Counted from the stretch's first letter, positions 7,750 to 15,901 are shown. The stretch: DNA of 19,302 nt from DATCDR01 sp036510575 (GCA_036510575.1 DATCDR010000027.1:1-19302); one strand, 5' to 3'. Numbers and translations: made by a program. The notes: generated from the sequence alone by a model not told the origin.

Positions 7750-8760
7750 TCATCGGCGGGCGAGAAGCTTCCCGGCGATCACCGCAGCCGCACCGACCGC
7801 GGCGGCGCCGACTGCGGTCATCGTGCGCGCGTGGTGGGAGACCCAGAGCTCCGGGCTCCGGTGGTGCGCGTGGTCGTCGAACTCGCCGTGCGCGCCGTGG
7901 TCGCGACCATCCTCGCCATCGACCGACCCCCAGAGGTTGTTCGGCCGGTCCGCTGCCACCTCCTCGCCAGTTTGTTGGGACTGGAAGCCGGTTCGGGCGA
8001 GGTAGAGGTCGAGTAGGGGGGCCACGAACTTGTTGGCGAGGATCGTCGCCGCGGTGCTGTCGCCGACCCAGTACTGCTTGCGCTCGGGGTGGTCGGCTGC
8101 GAACGCGACGCCGCGGGCCGCGACCTCGGGCTGGTAGATCGGCGGCACCGGCTGGGGGTGATTCGGCAAGCGGGAGAGCACCCAGGAGAACTGGGGAGTG
8201 TTCACTGCCGGCATCTGTGCCACCGTGATGTGGACGTTGCTCTGCTCGTGCATCAGCTCGATGCGCACCGAGGATGTGAAGCCGTTGATGGCGTGTTTGG
8301 CCCCGCAGTAGGCGCTCTGCAGCGGAATGCTGCGCTCGCCGAGCGCCGAGCCGACCTGGACGATGGTGCCGTGGCCGCGGGGCCGCATCAGATCAAGGGC
8401 GACGCGGGTGCCGTAAACGAAGCCGAGGTAGCTGACCTCAGTGACCCGCTTGAATTCCTCGGGCGCGATCTCAAGGAACGGTGCGAACACCGAAGCGAAC
8501 GCGACGTTGATCCATACGTCAATCGGTCCGAGCGCATCTTCGATGCGACGGGCCGCCTCCTTTAGCTGCGCGAAGTCGGCCACGTCGGTGGGAATGGCGA
8601 GCGCTGTCCCGCCCGCGTGCTCGACGTCGTTCACCGCGCCGTCGAGACCTGCCTGGCCGCGGGCAAGCAGGCCGACGCGGTCTCCCCGTGCACCGAAGAG
8701 CTGCGCGGTAGCGCGGCCGATCCCCGCGCTGGCGCCAGTGATCACGATGGTCTGGGTCAT
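7750..8760 (-). CDS. SDR-family oxidoreductase with C-terminal membrane tail
   Basis: A 336-residue short-chain dehydrogenase/reductase. The Rossmann motif TGASAGIG is at residues 8-15. The usual NNAG is replaced by INVAFA around Asn85. Catalytic Ser138, Tyr151 and Lys155 (YCGAKHA) are present. The protein is about 80 residues longer than a classical SDR. The extra C-terminal part has a His/Asp-rich linker (DHGAHGEFDDHAHHRS, roughly 285-303) and then an Ala/Gly-rich hydrophobic helix (AVGAAAVGAAAVIAG) that could anchor it to the membrane. ATG 8760 is preceded by GGAGGAGAGG, and no other start fits the family length. It probably oxidises or reduces a hydroxyl or carbonyl with NAD(P); the substrate is unknown. 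It lies in the same run as the GMC and GH15 genes with a 58-base gap upstream. Confidence 0.88.
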   Translation of the reverse strand: MTQTIVITGASAGIGRATAQLFGARGDRVGLLARGQAGLDGAVNDVEHAGGTALAIPTDVADFAQLKEAARRIEDALGPIDVWINVAFASVFAPFLEIAPEEFKRVTEVSYLGFVYGTRVALDLMRPRGHGTIVQVGSALGERSIPLQSAYCGAKHAINGFTSSVRIELMHEQSNVHITVAQMPAVNTPQFSWVLSRLPNHPQPVPPIYQPEVAARGVAFAADHPERKQYWVGDSTAATILANKFVAPLLDLYLARTGFQSQQTGEEVAADRPNNLWGSVDGEDGRDHGAHGEFDDHAHHRSPELWVSHHARTMTAVGAAAVGAAAVIAGKLLARR

Positions 8761-8786
8761 CTCGGTCGCCCTCTCCTCCGGCACTC

Positions 8787-8801
8787 GCCGGCGAAGCCGG
8801 C
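8787..8801 (-). other. Intercistronic hairpin between GH15 and SDR genes
   Basis: On the minus strand GCCGGC-TTC-GCCGGC forms a six-base-pair GC-only stem with a three-base loop in the 58-base gap between two genes. There is no T-run after it, so it is unlikely to be an intrinsic terminator. It may stabilise or segment the message. Confidence 0.4.
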
Positions 8802-8818
8802 AAGGGGATCGGCTGAGT

Positions 8819-10600
8819 TCACGGTGCGCCCCACGGTCGAGCCAGCTTGGTGGCAGCCTCGAACATGAGGGCATGGACGAACGCCTGGGGGATGTTTCCT
8901 CGAAGTTGGCGTTGGTCGACGTCGAACTCCTCGGTGAACAGCCCCGGAGGACCACACGCGGCACGATTCCGCTCGAACCACCCGACGGCCTCGGTGGTCC
9001 GGCCCTGCTGGTGCGTGGCGAGGGCCATCAGGAACCCGCAGAGCACGAAGGCACCCTCGGCATCCTCGAGGGGCCGTTCGTCCTGACGGAAGCGATAGAC
9101 GTAACCGGAGCTGGCGAGCTCGGCCTCCACCGCGTCGAGCGTGGCGAGACCGCGGGGATCATCAGCCGAGAGTCCACCGCGGATGGTGGGCAGCAACAAA
9201 GCGGCGTCGACCCTCGCGTCGTCGGGGGCGCGCTGCCAGCGTCCGCTCGGGTGCAAGCTGTCGGCGCTGACGTCGGCCGCGATGGCGTCGGCGAGCGTCG
9301 TCCACGCCCCCGCCTGCGAGCCGGTCGGCCCGGCGCCCGCGATCGCCCGCAGGCCGGCGACGCACATGAGCCGCGAGTGCGCCCAGTGACGGTTGTCGAG
9401 CTCCCATATCCCAGCGTCCGCGTCGCCCCAACGAGCCTCGACGGTCTTCACGGCGGCTTCGGCTGCCTGCCAGTGTTCGAGGTCCAGATGGTCGTGGCGA
9501 GCGGCTGCGGCGAAGAGCAGCAGCGCTTCGCCGAGTGCATCGAGCTGGAACTGCTTGTTGACCCAGTTGCCTACCTTGTCCGACCCGCCCGGGTAGCCGT
9601 CGAGGTGGGACAGTGTGCGTTCGTCGGGGACCGGGCCGCCCGCGGCGGTGTACGCAGGTTTCAGATCGGGCCCGTCGGCGGCGATGCGTTCGGCCACGAA
9701 GGTGACGGCGTCGTCGAGGAGCGGATGGGGGCCGTGCGCGGCGATGGCCTGCCCGGTGTAGCACTGGTCCCTAATCCACGCGTAGCGGTAGTCGTAGCAC
9801 CGCCCGGACGCGGCCCGTTCAGGGAGCGACATCGTGGCGGCAGCGACCATGCCGCCCCTGGCACTCGTCAGGCCACGCAGCACCGCGTAGCCGTGGCGGA
9901 CGTCGCGGGGAGCGAGCGTGCCGTCCAGTTGGGGGATGGCGGTCGCCCACGCGATTTGGGTCGACTTCCACGCCGGCGCGGCCTGGACGGGGTTGCCGGC
10001 GAGGGTCTGATCGGACAGTTCGAGCACGAGGTCGTGCTGCGCGCCCGGAGCGAGCTCGACGCAGAGCTCGAGCCCGTTGCCTCGCGTCGGCTTGGCCTCT
10101 TCACCTCCCGACCAGCGGAGGTGCAGTCCGCCGGACCTCGCGGTCCAGATTCCGTCTTCAAACTCGAGACGACTCATCTGCTGGACTCCGAATCCGGCGC
10201 GGGCGTCGAGGAGGACCCGCACCCGCGCCGCTCCCTCGACGGCCATGATCCGTCGGAGCACCACCGCGGTGTCAGGGTCGCCCGGGAACGCGAGGGCCTC
10301 TCGGCACTCGATGACCCCGCTCGTGGTGACCCAACGGCTGTGCCAGATGAGCGAGTTGTCCTCGTAGTAGCCGCCCCAGACAAAGCGGCGCTCGGTTGGG
10401 GTGACGGCGTAGCAGCCTCCGCCGCCGATGAGCGAGGAGAAAACGGCGTCGGAGTCCCAGTGCGGGGCGCACATCCAGGCGAACTCACCGCGTGGTCCGA
10501 CGAGGACGCCGCGTTCCCCATCGGCCAACAGCGCGTACTGGCGCAGTACGTCGGGCGCGAACTCCTCGACGGGACGGCTGTTCGTTCGGCTGGTCATCAC
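8819..10600 (-). CDS. GH15-family glucoamylase/trehalase-like glycoside hydrolase
   Basis: A 593-residue GH15 protein: an N-terminal beta-sandwich (about 20-220) followed by an (alpha/alpha)6 barrel. Signature stretches are YDYRYAWIRDQ (269-279), GIWELDNRHWAHSRLM (397-412, with Glu400 the likely general acid) and LFTEEFDVDQ...GNIPQAFVHALM near 550-575, which carries the second glutamate. GH15 members in actinobacteria include glucoamylase, dextran glucosidase and trehalases; all release glucose. The usual R-D-A after WI is R-D-Q here, a minor variant. No signal peptide is visible, so an intracellular glucan or trehalose is expected. The start is GTG 10600 (GTGA overlap with the GMC stop) or the next codon ATG 10597 (TGATG overlap). 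It is coupled to the GMC gene, which suggests that released sugar feeds an oxidation. Confidence 0.87.
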   Translation of the reverse strand: MMTSRTNSRPVEEFAPDVLRQYALLADGERGVLVGPRGEFAWMCAPHWDSDAVFSSLIGGGGCYAVTPTERRFVWGGYYEDNSLIWHSRWVTTSGVIECREALAFPGDPDTAVVLRRIMAVEGAARVRVLLDARAGFGVQQMSRLEFEDGIWTARSGGLHLRWSGGEEAKPTRGNGLELCVELAPGAQHDLVLELSDQTLAGNPVQAAPAWKSTQIAWATAIPQLDGTLAPRDVRHGYAVLRGLTSARGGMVAAATMSLPERAASGRCYDYRYAWIRDQCYTGQAIAAHGPHPLLDDAVTFVAERIAADGPDLKPAYTAAGGPVPDERTLSHLDGYPGGSDKVGNWVNKQFQLDALGEALLLFAAAARHDHLDLEHWQAAEAAVKTVEARWGDADAGIWELDNRHWAHSRLMCVAGLRAIAGAGPTGSQAGAWTTLADAIAADVSADSLHPSGRWQRAPDDARVDAALLLPTIRGGLSADDPRGLATLDAVEAELASSGYVYRFRQDERPLEDAEGAFVLCGFLMALATHQQGRTTEAVGWFERNRAACGPPGLFTEEFDVDQRQLRGNIPQAFVHALMFEAATKLARPWGAP

Positions 10601-12264
10601 GCTCGGTCGCGCGCCGTGACCGGATGGGAGCCGAGGTGCTCGCCGAGGAGGGAGGAGAGAGCCATGATGGTCAATGCCGGGTTCGCCGACCCTTGCGTCG
10701 GACAGACGCTGCCGTCGGCGAGGTAAAGGTTCGGGACAGCCCAGCTGCGCTGGTCGGCGTCAACCACGCTGTTCGCCGGCGAGGTGCCCATCCGCGCGCC
10801 GCCGATCAGGTGGGCGAAGCGCTTGATGGTGAGGATGTCCTGCGCGCCTGCCGCGTGGAGGACGTCGGTGATGACCGTGCTCGAAAAGGCGATGTTCGCC
10901 TTGTCGTTGTCGCACAGGCTGTAATCGAACCGAGCGACGGGCAGGCCGAAGCGGTCCTTCTCCTCCGCGAGCGTCACCCGGTTGTCGGCTTGCGCGAGCA
11001 ATTCGTTGAGGACGCCAATCGTCGTCCAGTGGTTGTAGTCGCGCATGTACTCGCGAAGCGCCCGACCCCAGTGGCCGTCGGCGAGCACGTGTTCGGACCA
11101 CCCGATCGGCTCGGGCGAGACCGTTTGGATGGAGAACCCCCGGGCAAAGCCACGCGACGCGTCGGTCTCGTAGAAGTCCTCGGAGGAGATCTGGGCCGGG
11201 GGAGCCTTGTACATGCGAAGTTCGGTCGGGAACCGCCCTGCGGCCTGGGTGGCACCCTGCACCATGACGTAGCGGCCGACCTGGTCTTCGTTGTTGCACA
11301 GGCCGTTCGGGAAGCCCTTGGTGGCCGAGTTGAGCAATAGGCGTGGGGTCTCAATGGAGTAACCGGCAACGGCCACCACCTTGGCGCGCTGCATCCGTTC
11401 GACCTGCTCGCCCTCTTTGAAGTAGGTGACTCCGATCGCCCGGCCATTCGAGGAGTCGAGCTCCACGCGCGACGCCATGCAATCGGCCCGGATCTCGACC
11501 GCATGGGCGAGCGCATCGGGCAGATGCGTCACGTAGGGACTCGCCTTGGCGTTCACCTTGCAGCCCTGTAAGCAATAGCCACGGTAGATGCAGTGCGGGC
11601 GGTTACCGAAGGTGCCGTTGACGATGCCGACCGGACCGACGCGCATCGTGATGCCCTGGGCGATGGCCCCGCGCCAGAGCACCGAGGCAGCCTCCGATAT
11701 CGGATGCGGCGAGAAGGGATAGCTATGGGGGTGGCCCCACGGCCAGTTCTGTCCAGCGACGGGGAGCTCGGCCTCCACCCGCTCGTAGTGGGGACGGAGC
11801 TGGTCGTAGGAGATGGGCCAGTCAGCCCCCACGCCGTCGAGCGTGAAGGTCGCAAAGTCCGAGGGGTGAAAGCGCGGGCAGTAGCCCGCGTAGTGGACCA
11901 TCGACCCACCGACCCCGCGACCCGAGTTGTTCTTGCCGAGCTCGATCGGGTCGGAGCCACCGATGATCCGCTTCTCGGTCCAGTAGAGCTCGTGCGAGCC
12001 GGCTTCGTCCGAGACCCAGTCCTCGTCGGGGTGCCAGAAGGGACCCGCCTCGAGGATCACGACCTTCCAGCCCCGCCGAGCGAGCCGCTGCGCGAGCACC
12101 GAGCCGCCGGCTCCGGCGCCGACCACGCACAGGTCGACCTCCTCGTCGTCGGGGTAGTGGCACATGGTCTGTTCACCCGGCAGGTCGCGACGATGGACGT
12201 CGAGGAGGAAGCGCGAGTCGTTGTCCTTCGGGCCGATGGCGCCTTTCAGGAGGTGACGGATCAC
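10597..12264 (-). CDS. GMC-family FAD oxidoreductase
   Basis: A 555-residue GMC flavoprotein. The FAD Rossmann motif VVGAGAGGSVLAQRL is at about 48-61 with acidic Glu72 ending the second strand (ILEAGP). The glycine-rich GRGVGGSMVHYAG lies near 115. A cysteine cluster, CIYRGYCLQGC, sits around 225-235. The C-terminal FAHLIGGARMG and GSANPALTIMAL contain the candidate catalytic His and Asn. The cysteine-bearing subtype resembles the flavoprotein subunit of gluconate and 2-ketogluconate dehydrogenases, which pass electrons to a cytochrome or quinone rather than O2. Its gene overlaps that of a subunit 3-like protein by four bases (ATGA), matching that architecture. No Tat or Sec signal is visible at the N-terminus and no cytochrome c subunit is nearby. 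The substrate is unknown; a sugar, sugar acid or polyol is the best guess. Confidence 0.88.
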   Translation of the reverse strand: MIRHLLKGAIGPKDNDSRFLLDVHRRDLPGEQTMCHYPDDEEVDLCVVGAGAGGSVLAQRLARRGWKVVILEAGPFWHPDEDWVSDEAGSHELYWTEKRIIGGSDPIELGKNNSGRGVGGSMVHYAGYCPRFHPSDFATFTLDGVGADWPISYDQLRPHYERVEAELPVAGQNWPWGHPHSYPFSPHPISEAASVLWRGAIAQGITMRVGPVGIVNGTFGNRPHCIYRGYCLQGCKVNAKASPYVTHLPDALAHAVEIRADCMASRVELDSSNGRAIGVTYFKEGEQVERMQRAKVVAVAGYSIETPRLLLNSATKGFPNGLCNNEDQVGRYVMVQGATQAAGRFPTELRMYKAPPAQISSEDFYETDASRGFARGFSIQTVSPEPIGWSEHVLADGHWGRALREYMRDYNHWTTIGVLNELLAQADNRVTLAEEKDRFGLPVARFDYSLCDNDKANIAFSSTVITDVLHAAGAQDILTIKRFAHLIGGARMGTSPANSVVDADQRSWAVPNLYLADGSVCPTQGSANPALTIMALSSLLGEHLGSHPVTARDRA

Positions 12265-12995
12265 GCGTCGCCCTCGGCCACGGTCCGGACCGGGTCCTCG
12301 TCGGACGCGCCCGGGCGCTCGAAGGGTTCAAGGGTGCTCGTCGGTCCGAGGCGCATGAACCCGCGCGGGTAAGCCGGCCCTCCGAAGCCGATCTCGTTCC
12401 ATGCCCAGGGATGGGAGTAGAAGGCGGCGAGGGTCATCCGTATGCACACCGACCACGCCCGCGTCCCGTTCAGCCGGTCGAAGGACTCAGAGCGCAGCCG
12501 ACCCTTCGAAAGGTCCTCGACGATGGCCTCTTGAGCGCCGAAATCGAGGCCCGCGAACCGGCAACCGTCGTGCCGAGCGCCCGCCACCTCATCCAGGCCG
12601 GCGAGGGTCAGATGCCACGTGTCGCGATCGTCGGGCATGTCGGCGTACTGGTAGCCATCGAGGCGACCGGCAGCCAGCTTCTCGTCGACCAGCTCGGCGA
12701 CGGGGACCCGCGGCTCGCTGTCCTGCGCGACCGCGACGTCGCAGAAGGCCCGAAGCGTGGGCTGTTCCTCTAGGGCGAAGAACTCAAAATTTGCGCGGAC
12801 GTTCATCCGCCCGGCGATGACCCGGGCCGTCGCTTCGTCCCAGGTGTCAGCGGCGTCGAAGACGTCGTAGTCGGGGTAGCGGCCGATCATCTGCGGGGTG
12901 ATACCCCGGCGCTGGCGGGGCAGCCACGACGGCTCCGGCGGTTGTCGGCCCTCCCGCAGGTTGGGCAGGTGATCAGGTTTGGTGAGGTCCGGCAC
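12261..12995 (-). CDS. Gluconate 2-dehydrogenase subunit 3-like protein
   Basis: A 244-residue protein of the gluconate 2-dehydrogenase subunit 3 family, the small partner that helps assemble or export GMC dehydrogenases. Recognisable features are TLRAFCDVAVAQD with PVAELVDEKLAAG (about 80-110), DDRDTWHLTLAGLDEVA (121-137) and the C-terminal AFYSHPWAWNEIGFGGPAYPRGF (about 191-213). Characterised relatives usually carry a Tat signal; this one begins MPDLTKPDHLPNLREGRQPP without one, so the complex is probably cytoplasmic or on the inner face of the membrane. The start is GTG 12995, two bases after the upstream stop; a GTGAGG motif lies about 11 bases before it. The four-base overlap with the GMC gene implies a 1:1 partnership. 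Confidence 0.82.
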   Translation of the reverse strand: MPDLTKPDHLPNLREGRQPPEPSWLPRQRRGITPQMIGRYPDYDVFDAADTWDEATARVIAGRMNVRANFEFFALEEQPTLRAFCDVAVAQDSEPRVPVAELVDEKLAAGRLDGYQYADMPDDRDTWHLTLAGLDEVAGARHDGCRFAGLDFGAQEAIVEDLSKGRLRSESFDRLNGTRAWSVCIRMTLAAFYSHPWAWNEIGFGGPAYPRGFMRLGPTSTLEPFERPGASDEDPVRTVAEGDA

Positions 12996-12997
12996 CG

Positions 12998-13522
12998 CTA
13001 GTCGGCCTCACGGCGCAGGAGCGCGGCGAGCAGGCCCATGCCACCGACGAGCGTCATCAAACCCGGAGCGGCGATCGGCGGACCCATCGGCACGTTGTAG
13101 GAGGCGAGGCCCCAGCCGCCCGGCTTACGGGCGACACCCCGGGCGTGGAAGTACTCCCCGAGGAGTCCATCGGCGGTGTAGATGAGGGCAGTAACCGGAA
13201 GGGCGGTCTTTGCCCACTTCCGGCTGAACACGCCCATCACGCCGGCGACGACGACCGGCGGCGTGACGATGATCGGGCTCCACATCCACTTGTTGCCAAA
13301 GCTTGCCCCGTAGTGCTCGATGAAGATCTCCGCGGTGGTGACCGTCGCAGCAACTGCGGTCAGCCCGGACAGCGAGCGTTCGAAGTTGCCGTGCTGGACG
13401 TTGCGGACCAACTTGTCGATGACGTGGGTCGCTTCGCCGAGCACGTCGCCGCGGCTGGCGGTCCTGGCTCGGGACGGCTTCAGACGGGGCGCTGTTGACC
13501 TTGCTCTCTTGGTCCTCGACAT
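12998..13522 (-). CDS. Four-helix membrane protein linked to GMC dehydrogenase genes
   Basis: A 174-residue protein with a basic N-terminus (about 45 residues) and four hydrophobic helices: near 52-70 (SGLTAVAATVTTAEIFIEHY), 80-98 (SPIIVTPPVVVAGVMGVF), 106-122 (ALPVTALIYTADGLLGEYF) and 150-170 (APGLMTLVGGMGLLAAL). Short signatures are FHARGVARKPGGW and YNVPMGPPIAAPG. I recall similar proteins next to GMC/subunit 3 pairs in other bacteria, but no function is established. Histidines at the ends of helices 1 and 3 (IEHYG, EYFHARG) are well placed to be functional, perhaps for a cofactor or quinone (speculative). ATG 13522 is three bases after the upstream stop. It is a candidate membrane electron acceptor or anchor for the soluble oxidoreductases on either side. 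Confidence 0.75.
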   Translation of the reverse strand: MSRTKRARSTAPRLKPSRARTASRGDVLGEATHVIDKLVRNVQHGNFERSLSGLTAVAATVTTAEIFIEHYGASFGNKWMWSPIIVTPPVVVAGVMGVFSRKWAKTALPVTALIYTADGLLGEYFHARGVARKPGGWGLASYNVPMGPPIAAPGLMTLVGGMGLLAALLRREAD

Positions 13523-13525
13523 CGC

Positions 13526-15319
13526 TCAGCGCCCCGGCATGAACGATTGGACCGTCTCCCGGAACCCCTCGAGGGCGCCGCGCCAGCCCTCCTTCGGGTC
13601 GGCGAGGACCGACTTCATCAGTGCTTCTGCTTCTTCGCGCGTGACGTGCGGCGGGATCGGCGGCTCGTCGGGCGTGGTGATCGCGTCGACGATGACGGGC
13701 CGGTCGGCGGCGAAGGCCTCCTCCCACGCACCCTCGATCTCCGAGGCGGTCGTGACCTTGATGCCCTTCAAGCCGATGAGGTTCGCGTACGCGGCAAAGT
13801 CCATGTACGGGATCGACTGCGACCCTTCGAAGCGAGGGTCACCTTCCATCGCCCGCTGCTCCCAGGTGACCTGGTTGAGGTCCTCGTTGTTCAACACGAG
13901 CACGATCAGGCGCGGGTCGGACCACGTCTTGTAGTACTTGAGCGCGGTCAGCATCTCGGCCATGCCGCCCATCTGCATCGCGCCATCGCCGACCATCGCC
14001 ACCGAGACTCGGTCGGGGAAGGCGAACTTGGCGGCGATCGCGTAAGGGACTCCCGGCACCATCGTCGCCAGGTTCCCCGAGAGCATCGCCTTCATACCGG
14101 TGCGGATCTTGATGTGACGTGCGTACCAGTTCGCCGCCGTCCCCGAATCGGAAGAGAGGATCGCGTTGTCGGGCAGATGGCGGGACAACGATGAGAACAG
14201 TCCTTGCGGGCGGATGCGGCCGTTCAGATCTGACGGCTGGCCGCGCTCGTCCATGAGCTCCCACCATTCCGTCACGTTCTTTTCGATCTCCTCCTGCCAC
14301 GAACGGTCCTCTTTTCGGTGCAAGAGGGGCAAGAGCTCGGCCAATGTGTCTTTTGAGTCCCCCACGAGGGCGAGGTCCATCGCGTAACGGATCGACAGAT
14401 TTCGCGGGGCGATGTCGACCTGGATGGCTTTGGCCTGTCCGAGCGGGGGAAGGAACTCCGAGTACGGGAAGCTCGAGCCAACCATCAACAACGTGTCGGC
14501 GCCCTGCATCATGTCCCAGGAGGGCTTCGTTCCGAGCAGTCCAATCGAGCCGGTGCAGTAGGGGACGTCGTCAGGGACTGCCGCCTTGCCGAGGAGGGCC
14601 TTGGCGATCCCGGCCCCGAGGGTGTCGGCAACGGCGATGACCTCGTCGGTCGCGTGCAGCGCCCCTTGGCCGACGAGGATCGCCACCCGATTGCCGGCGT
14701 TCAAGATGTCCGCCGCGGTCTGCAGTTGATCGACTGAGGGGATCTGCCGGGGTGGCCACCACCCCACGCCGGAGTGCACCGTGTGGGTTTTCAGCGGTTG
14801 CTCGGGCACGGCATCCATGTCCTGGATATCGGCCGGCACGATGACGCAGGTGACGGTGCGCTCGGCCTTGGCGATGCGCATCGCGCGATCGATCATGTGA
14901 TGGATCGTGGACGGATCGGTGACCTGTTGGCAGTAGGCCGAGGCGACGTCGGAGTAGAGCTGGAGGAGGTTGACTTCTTGTTGGAAGTCCCCGCCCATTG
15001 CCCGATTGAAGGTCTGGCCGACGATCGCGACCACCGGACGATGGTCCAGCTTCGCGTCGTAGAGGCCATTCAGCAGGTGGATGGCGCCTGGACCCGACGT
15101 GGCCATGCAGACCCCGACCTCGTCGGTGAACTTCGCGTGGCCGCACGCCATGAACGAGGCCATCTCCTCGTGACGGGTCTGGATGAAGCGGAGCTTGTCC
15201 TCGTGGCGTCGCAGGGCGCCGAGGATGCCGTTGATCCCGTCTCCTGGGAAGCCGTAGATCGTGTCCACGCCCCATTCGATGAGCCGCTCGCACAAATAGT
15301 CACCAGCAGTCATTCCCAT
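13526..15319 (-). CDS. Thiamine diphosphate enzyme, pyruvate oxidase (PoxB)-like
   Basis: A 597-residue member of the acetohydroxyacid synthase/pyruvate oxidase family with the usual PYR, central and PP domains. The catalytic glutamate is in TRHEEMA at about residue 51. The central-domain stretch ILVGQGA is near 215. The ThDP/Mg motif runs from VGDGAMQMGG to VLVLNNEDLNQ near 405-445. Family members decarboxylate pyruvate or related 2-keto acids. Overall similarity in order and length to PoxB suggests oxidative decarboxylation of pyruvate to acetate with electrons to quinone. The extreme C-terminus (LEGFRETVQSFMPGR) could be a lipid-binding amphipathic helix as in PoxB (inference). There are two possible starts. 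ATG 15319 has AAAGGAG ten bases upstream. ATG 15313 overlaps the stop of the preceding gene as ATGA. Confidence 0.87.
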   Translation of the reverse strand: MGMTAGDYLCERLIEWGVDTIYGFPGDGINGILGALRRHEDKLRFIQTRHEEMASFMACGHAKFTDEVGVCMATSGPGAIHLLNGLYDAKLDHRPVVAIVGQTFNRAMGGDFQQEVNLLQLYSDVASAYCQQVTDPSTIHHMIDRAMRIAKAERTVTCVIVPADIQDMDAVPEQPLKTHTVHSGVGWWPPRQIPSVDQLQTAADILNAGNRVAILVGQGALHATDEVIAVADTLGAGIAKALLGKAAVPDDVPYCTGSIGLLGTKPSWDMMQGADTLLMVGSSFPYSEFLPPLGQAKAIQVDIAPRNLSIRYAMDLALVGDSKDTLAELLPLLHRKEDRSWQEEIEKNVTEWWELMDERGQPSDLNGRIRPQGLFSSLSRHLPDNAILSSDSGTAANWYARHIKIRTGMKAMLSGNLATMVPGVPYAIAAKFAFPDRVSVAMVGDGAMQMGGMAEMLTALKYYKTWSDPRLIVLVLNNEDLNQVTWEQRAMEGDPRFEGSQSIPYMDFAAYANLIGLKGIKVTTASEIEGAWEEAFAADRPVIVDAITTPDEPPIPPHVTREEAEALMKSVLADPKEGWRGALEGFRETVQSFMPGR

Positions 15320-15798
15320 GCGATGTTTGCTCCTTTGTCACCAAGTGGTCGAGGCCGATCACGAGAGTCATTACCGCGCTGCGGCGATGGCCCGAGAGCG
15401 CCGAGACGATGGGCAGCGCGGATCAGGTCAAACAACGTTCGAACTTTGATGTGCAGATCAGGCGGTCCGGCGGTGCGTAAGACCCGCAGCGACGTAAACA
15501 GATCACCTTCGAGGTCGATGTCACCGTTACAAACGCGCGCTAAGCCAAGTTCATCCAGCGCGAAGAGGAGGCGCCGAAGCTCGTCGGATGATCGAATCCG
15601 CACGATGCCTGGTCCCTCTCGAGGTCCCAGCGCGCCACCATCGAAGAACTCGAAGCACAGTGGTAGATCCTTGCCGAATGCTGAACGAAGGAGCGGTGCC
15701 ACAGCCGCGGCCGCTTTCGATTTCCGATCAGACTCTGGCCGGCTGTCCGCAGTTTCGCTACACGGCAGAGGTTCGTCAGTCATCACACCAGAGCGCAT
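15310..15798 (-). CDS. Orphan N-terminal domain of cyclopropane-fatty-acid synthase (truncated)
   Basis: A 162-residue protein matching only the N-terminal domain of CFA synthases: LPLCFEFFDGGALGP (about 45-59), IRIRSSDELRRLLF-like strand, and the diagnostic GLARVCNGDIDLEGDLFTSL near 84-103, followed by the usual basic helix and linker. Full-length CFA synthases have about 400-430 residues; the SAM-binding methyltransferase domain is absent and is not found in another frame downstream. ATG 15798 has a perfect AAGGAGG site nine bases upstream and is preferred over longer alternatives. It is the first gene of the operon, and its stop overlaps ATG 15313 of the next gene. It cannot methylate lipids on its own. 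It may survive as a lipid- or partner-binding domain, or as the relic leader left by a deletion that fused a promoter to the operon. Confidence 0.72.
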   Translation of the reverse strand: MRSGVMTDEPLPCSETADSRPESDRKSKAAAAVAPLLRSAFGKDLPLCFEFFDGGALGPREGPGIVRIRSSDELRRLLFALDELGLARVCNGDIDLEGDLFTSLRVLRTAGPPDLHIKVRTLFDLIRAAHRLGALGPSPQRGNDSRDRPRPLGDKGANIAWE

Positions 15799-15881
15799 GG
15801 TGATCGCCTCCTTGCAGGTGACTGACTCCTGGTCCAGGTTTGTTCTACCCGACAGCAAGCTGCGTTAATCAGTAGACCTGT

Positions 15882-15887
15882 ATCATA
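15882..15887 (-). promoter_or_regulatory. Putative -10 box for the minus-strand operon
   Basis: Read on the minus strand this is TATGAT, one base from the sigma-70 consensus, inside one operator arm and about 85 bases upstream of ATG 15798. No good -35 hexamer is found, as expected for a weak or activator-dependent promoter. Repressor binding here would block RNA polymerase directly. Confidence 0.4.
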
Positions 15888-15901
15888 CATGTATCTCCAT
15901 G

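Noticed and set aside
8441..10726. A 761-codon plus-strand open frame opposite the GH15 and SDR genes
   Set aside because: It is the antisense shadow of well-conserved genes in GC-rich DNA; its translation is dominated by Arg, Gly, Asp and Val with no domain, and the minus-strand products carry full catalytic motifs.
14774..15868. A 364-codon plus-strand frame running toward the MarR promoter
   Set aside because: It is antisense to the thiamine diphosphate enzyme and the CFA-like domain, with no ribosome-binding site or domain.
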